A stretch of 33,247 nucleotides of DNA from Deltaproteobacteria bacterium (lineage in GTDB: Bacteria > Desulfobacterota > Syntrophia > Syntrophales > UBA8958): assembly GCA_026388335.1 (NCBI GenBank), contig JAPLJZ010000191.1:1-33247 (forward strand). The letters are read 5' to 3'. The notes under the pieces are model-generated. The model was not told the origin of the DNA. It saw nothing but the letters and a program-made list of their open reading frames with translations, and searched no databases. The stretch's first letter is position 1; each line of letters starts with the position of its first letter. Positions 32,420 to 33,247 of the stretch are shown one piece after another. A program made the position numbers and the translations under genes.

Positions 32420-33247
32420 AAAAATAGTCAGCTTCATTAAGTCCCTTTATCCGACGGAGAATCCAGTACCCCTCCATGAACCGCGATTTTCAGGGAATGA
32501 GAAAAAATATCTCACTGATTGTATCGATACGACGTATGTATCCTATGTGGGCGAGTATGTCAGTCGTTTTGAGGATGAAATACGGCAGTTCACCGGTACA
32601 AAGTATGCAGTCGCTGTTTCCAGCGGCACTGCGGCGCTGCATGTCGCCCTTCTGCTTACAGAAGTAGCGCCCGGGGATGAAGTGATAACCCAACCGCTGA
32701 CCTTTGTCGCCACAGCCAATGCCATTTCTTATTGCGGCGCGCAGCCGGTATTTGTGGACGTAGAACGATTAACCCTGGGACTTGATCCGGACAAACTCAA
32801 TGATTTCCTAATAAATAACGGCATCCTGAAGTCGGATGGCAGGTGTTACAATAAAGTGACCGGGAGAAAGATCGCCGCGTGCGTGCCTATGCACACCCTT
32901 GGTCATCCGGTGCGGATCGATCAGATTATTGAAATCTGCCAAAAATACCATATTCCCGTCGTTGAGGATGCCGCCGAAGCACTGGGCAGTTTTTACAAGG
33001 GGCAACATGCCGGAACATTCGGGGATATTGGCATTTTAAGTTTTAATGGCAACAAGCCCGTGACCACCGGCGGTGGCGGCATGATTATCACAAACGCTGA
33101 AGCCATTGCGGCAAAGGCTAAGCACCTGACGACAACGGCCAAACAGCCACATCCTTGGGAATTCGTTCATGACGATGTCGGCTATAATTATCGCCTGCCC
33201 AACATTAATGCCGCCGTGGGCTGTGCCCAGATGGAATGCTTTGCCGG
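32412..33247 (+). CDS. legC: LegC-type sugar aminotransferase, N-terminal part (runs off the right edge)
   Basis: An open frame of 278 codons without stop to the window end, starting MFEKIVSFIKSLYP. It has FSGNEKKYLTDCIDTTYVSYVG, SSGTAALHVALLL, TQPLTFVATANAISY, PMHTLGHPVRID, EDAAEALGSFYKG and SFNGNKPVTTGGGG with PLP lysine K215, then HDDVGYNYRLPNINAAVG. This is the LegC/DegT pattern: aminotransfer to C4 of the LegB product. It overlaps the end of legB by eight bases, a coupled operon. The remaining legionaminic genes (LegH, LegG, LegI, LegF) would be expected beyond the edge. Confidence 0.92.
   Translation, partial: MFEKIVSFIKSLYPTENPVPLHEPRFSGNEKKYLTDCIDTTYVSYVGEYVSRFEDEIRQFTGTKYAVAVSSGTAALHVALLLTEVAPGDEVITQPLTFVATANAISYCGAQPVFVDVERLTLGLDPDKLNDFLINNGILKSDGRCYNKVTGRKIAACVPMHTLGHPVRIDQIIEICQKYHIPVVEDAAEALGSFYKGQHAGTFGDIGILSFNGNKPVTTGGGGMIITNAEAIAAKAKHLTTTAKQPHPWEFVHDDVGYNYRLPNINAAVGCAQMECFA

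Overview
The window looks like chromosomal DNA of a syntrophic, fatty- or aromatic-acid-degrading Desulfobacterota (deltaproteobacterial) bacterium, most like Syntrophaceae (Syntrophus/Smithella). This rests on gene content: AMP-forming acetyl-CoA synthetase, EtfBA, a membrane Fe-S ETF:quinone oxidoreductase and two acyl-CoA-ligase-type genes in a row. The assignment is inference; there is no rRNA or other phylogenetic marker here. No tRNA, rRNA, CRISPR array or transposase gene was seen.

1-3.3 kb (minus strand): the 5' part of hflX (apparently starting at ATT), a FmdB-type zinc-ribbon gene sharing its promoter, and a large outer-membrane beta-barrel protein with its own terminator, promoter, palindromic operator and a 9-codon leader ORF. 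A roughly 700-base intergenic region with degenerate repeats follows.

3.8-15.1 kb (mostly plus strand): energy and acyl-CoA metabolism. acs, etfB, etfA and the 735-residue FeS/cytochrome b oxidoreductase form a pathway: acyl-CoA dehydrogenase electrons pass through EtfBA to the membrane oxidoreductase and the menaquinone pool, while Acs links acetate, acetyl-CoA and ATP/AMP. A complete acyl-CoA ligase and a convergent ligase-like gene lacking both conserved lysines come next, then a DUF2147 periplasmic protein and folD.

15.1-26.5 kb (all minus strand): a cell-surface polysaccharide block. In transcription order it holds a GT2-like protein, an O-antigen polymerase/ligase, a methyltransferase, a GT4, a GT2, a NodU-type carbamoyltransferase, an SGNH hydrolase, a 48-residue DUF5989 protein, SxtJ, a GT-D-like protein and a CgeB-like glycosyltransferase. 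The part around 23.2-26.6 kb is visibly AT-richer than its surroundings.

26.7-33.2 kb (all plus strand): the divergent half of the locus. It holds a DUF268 protein behind a near-consensus promoter, two GT2 enzymes, an EPS-associated MarR-like regulator with its own promoter and palindrome, a WbpE/WlbC-type sugar aminotransferase, LegB and the start of LegC (cut by the window end). LegB and LegC point to legionaminic-acid-type sugar synthesis. The most unusual signals are two in-frame insertions in consecutive sugar genes. The legB insertion is a 55-bp element with perfect 13-bp inverted ends, resembling a palindromic element that has become protein-coding.
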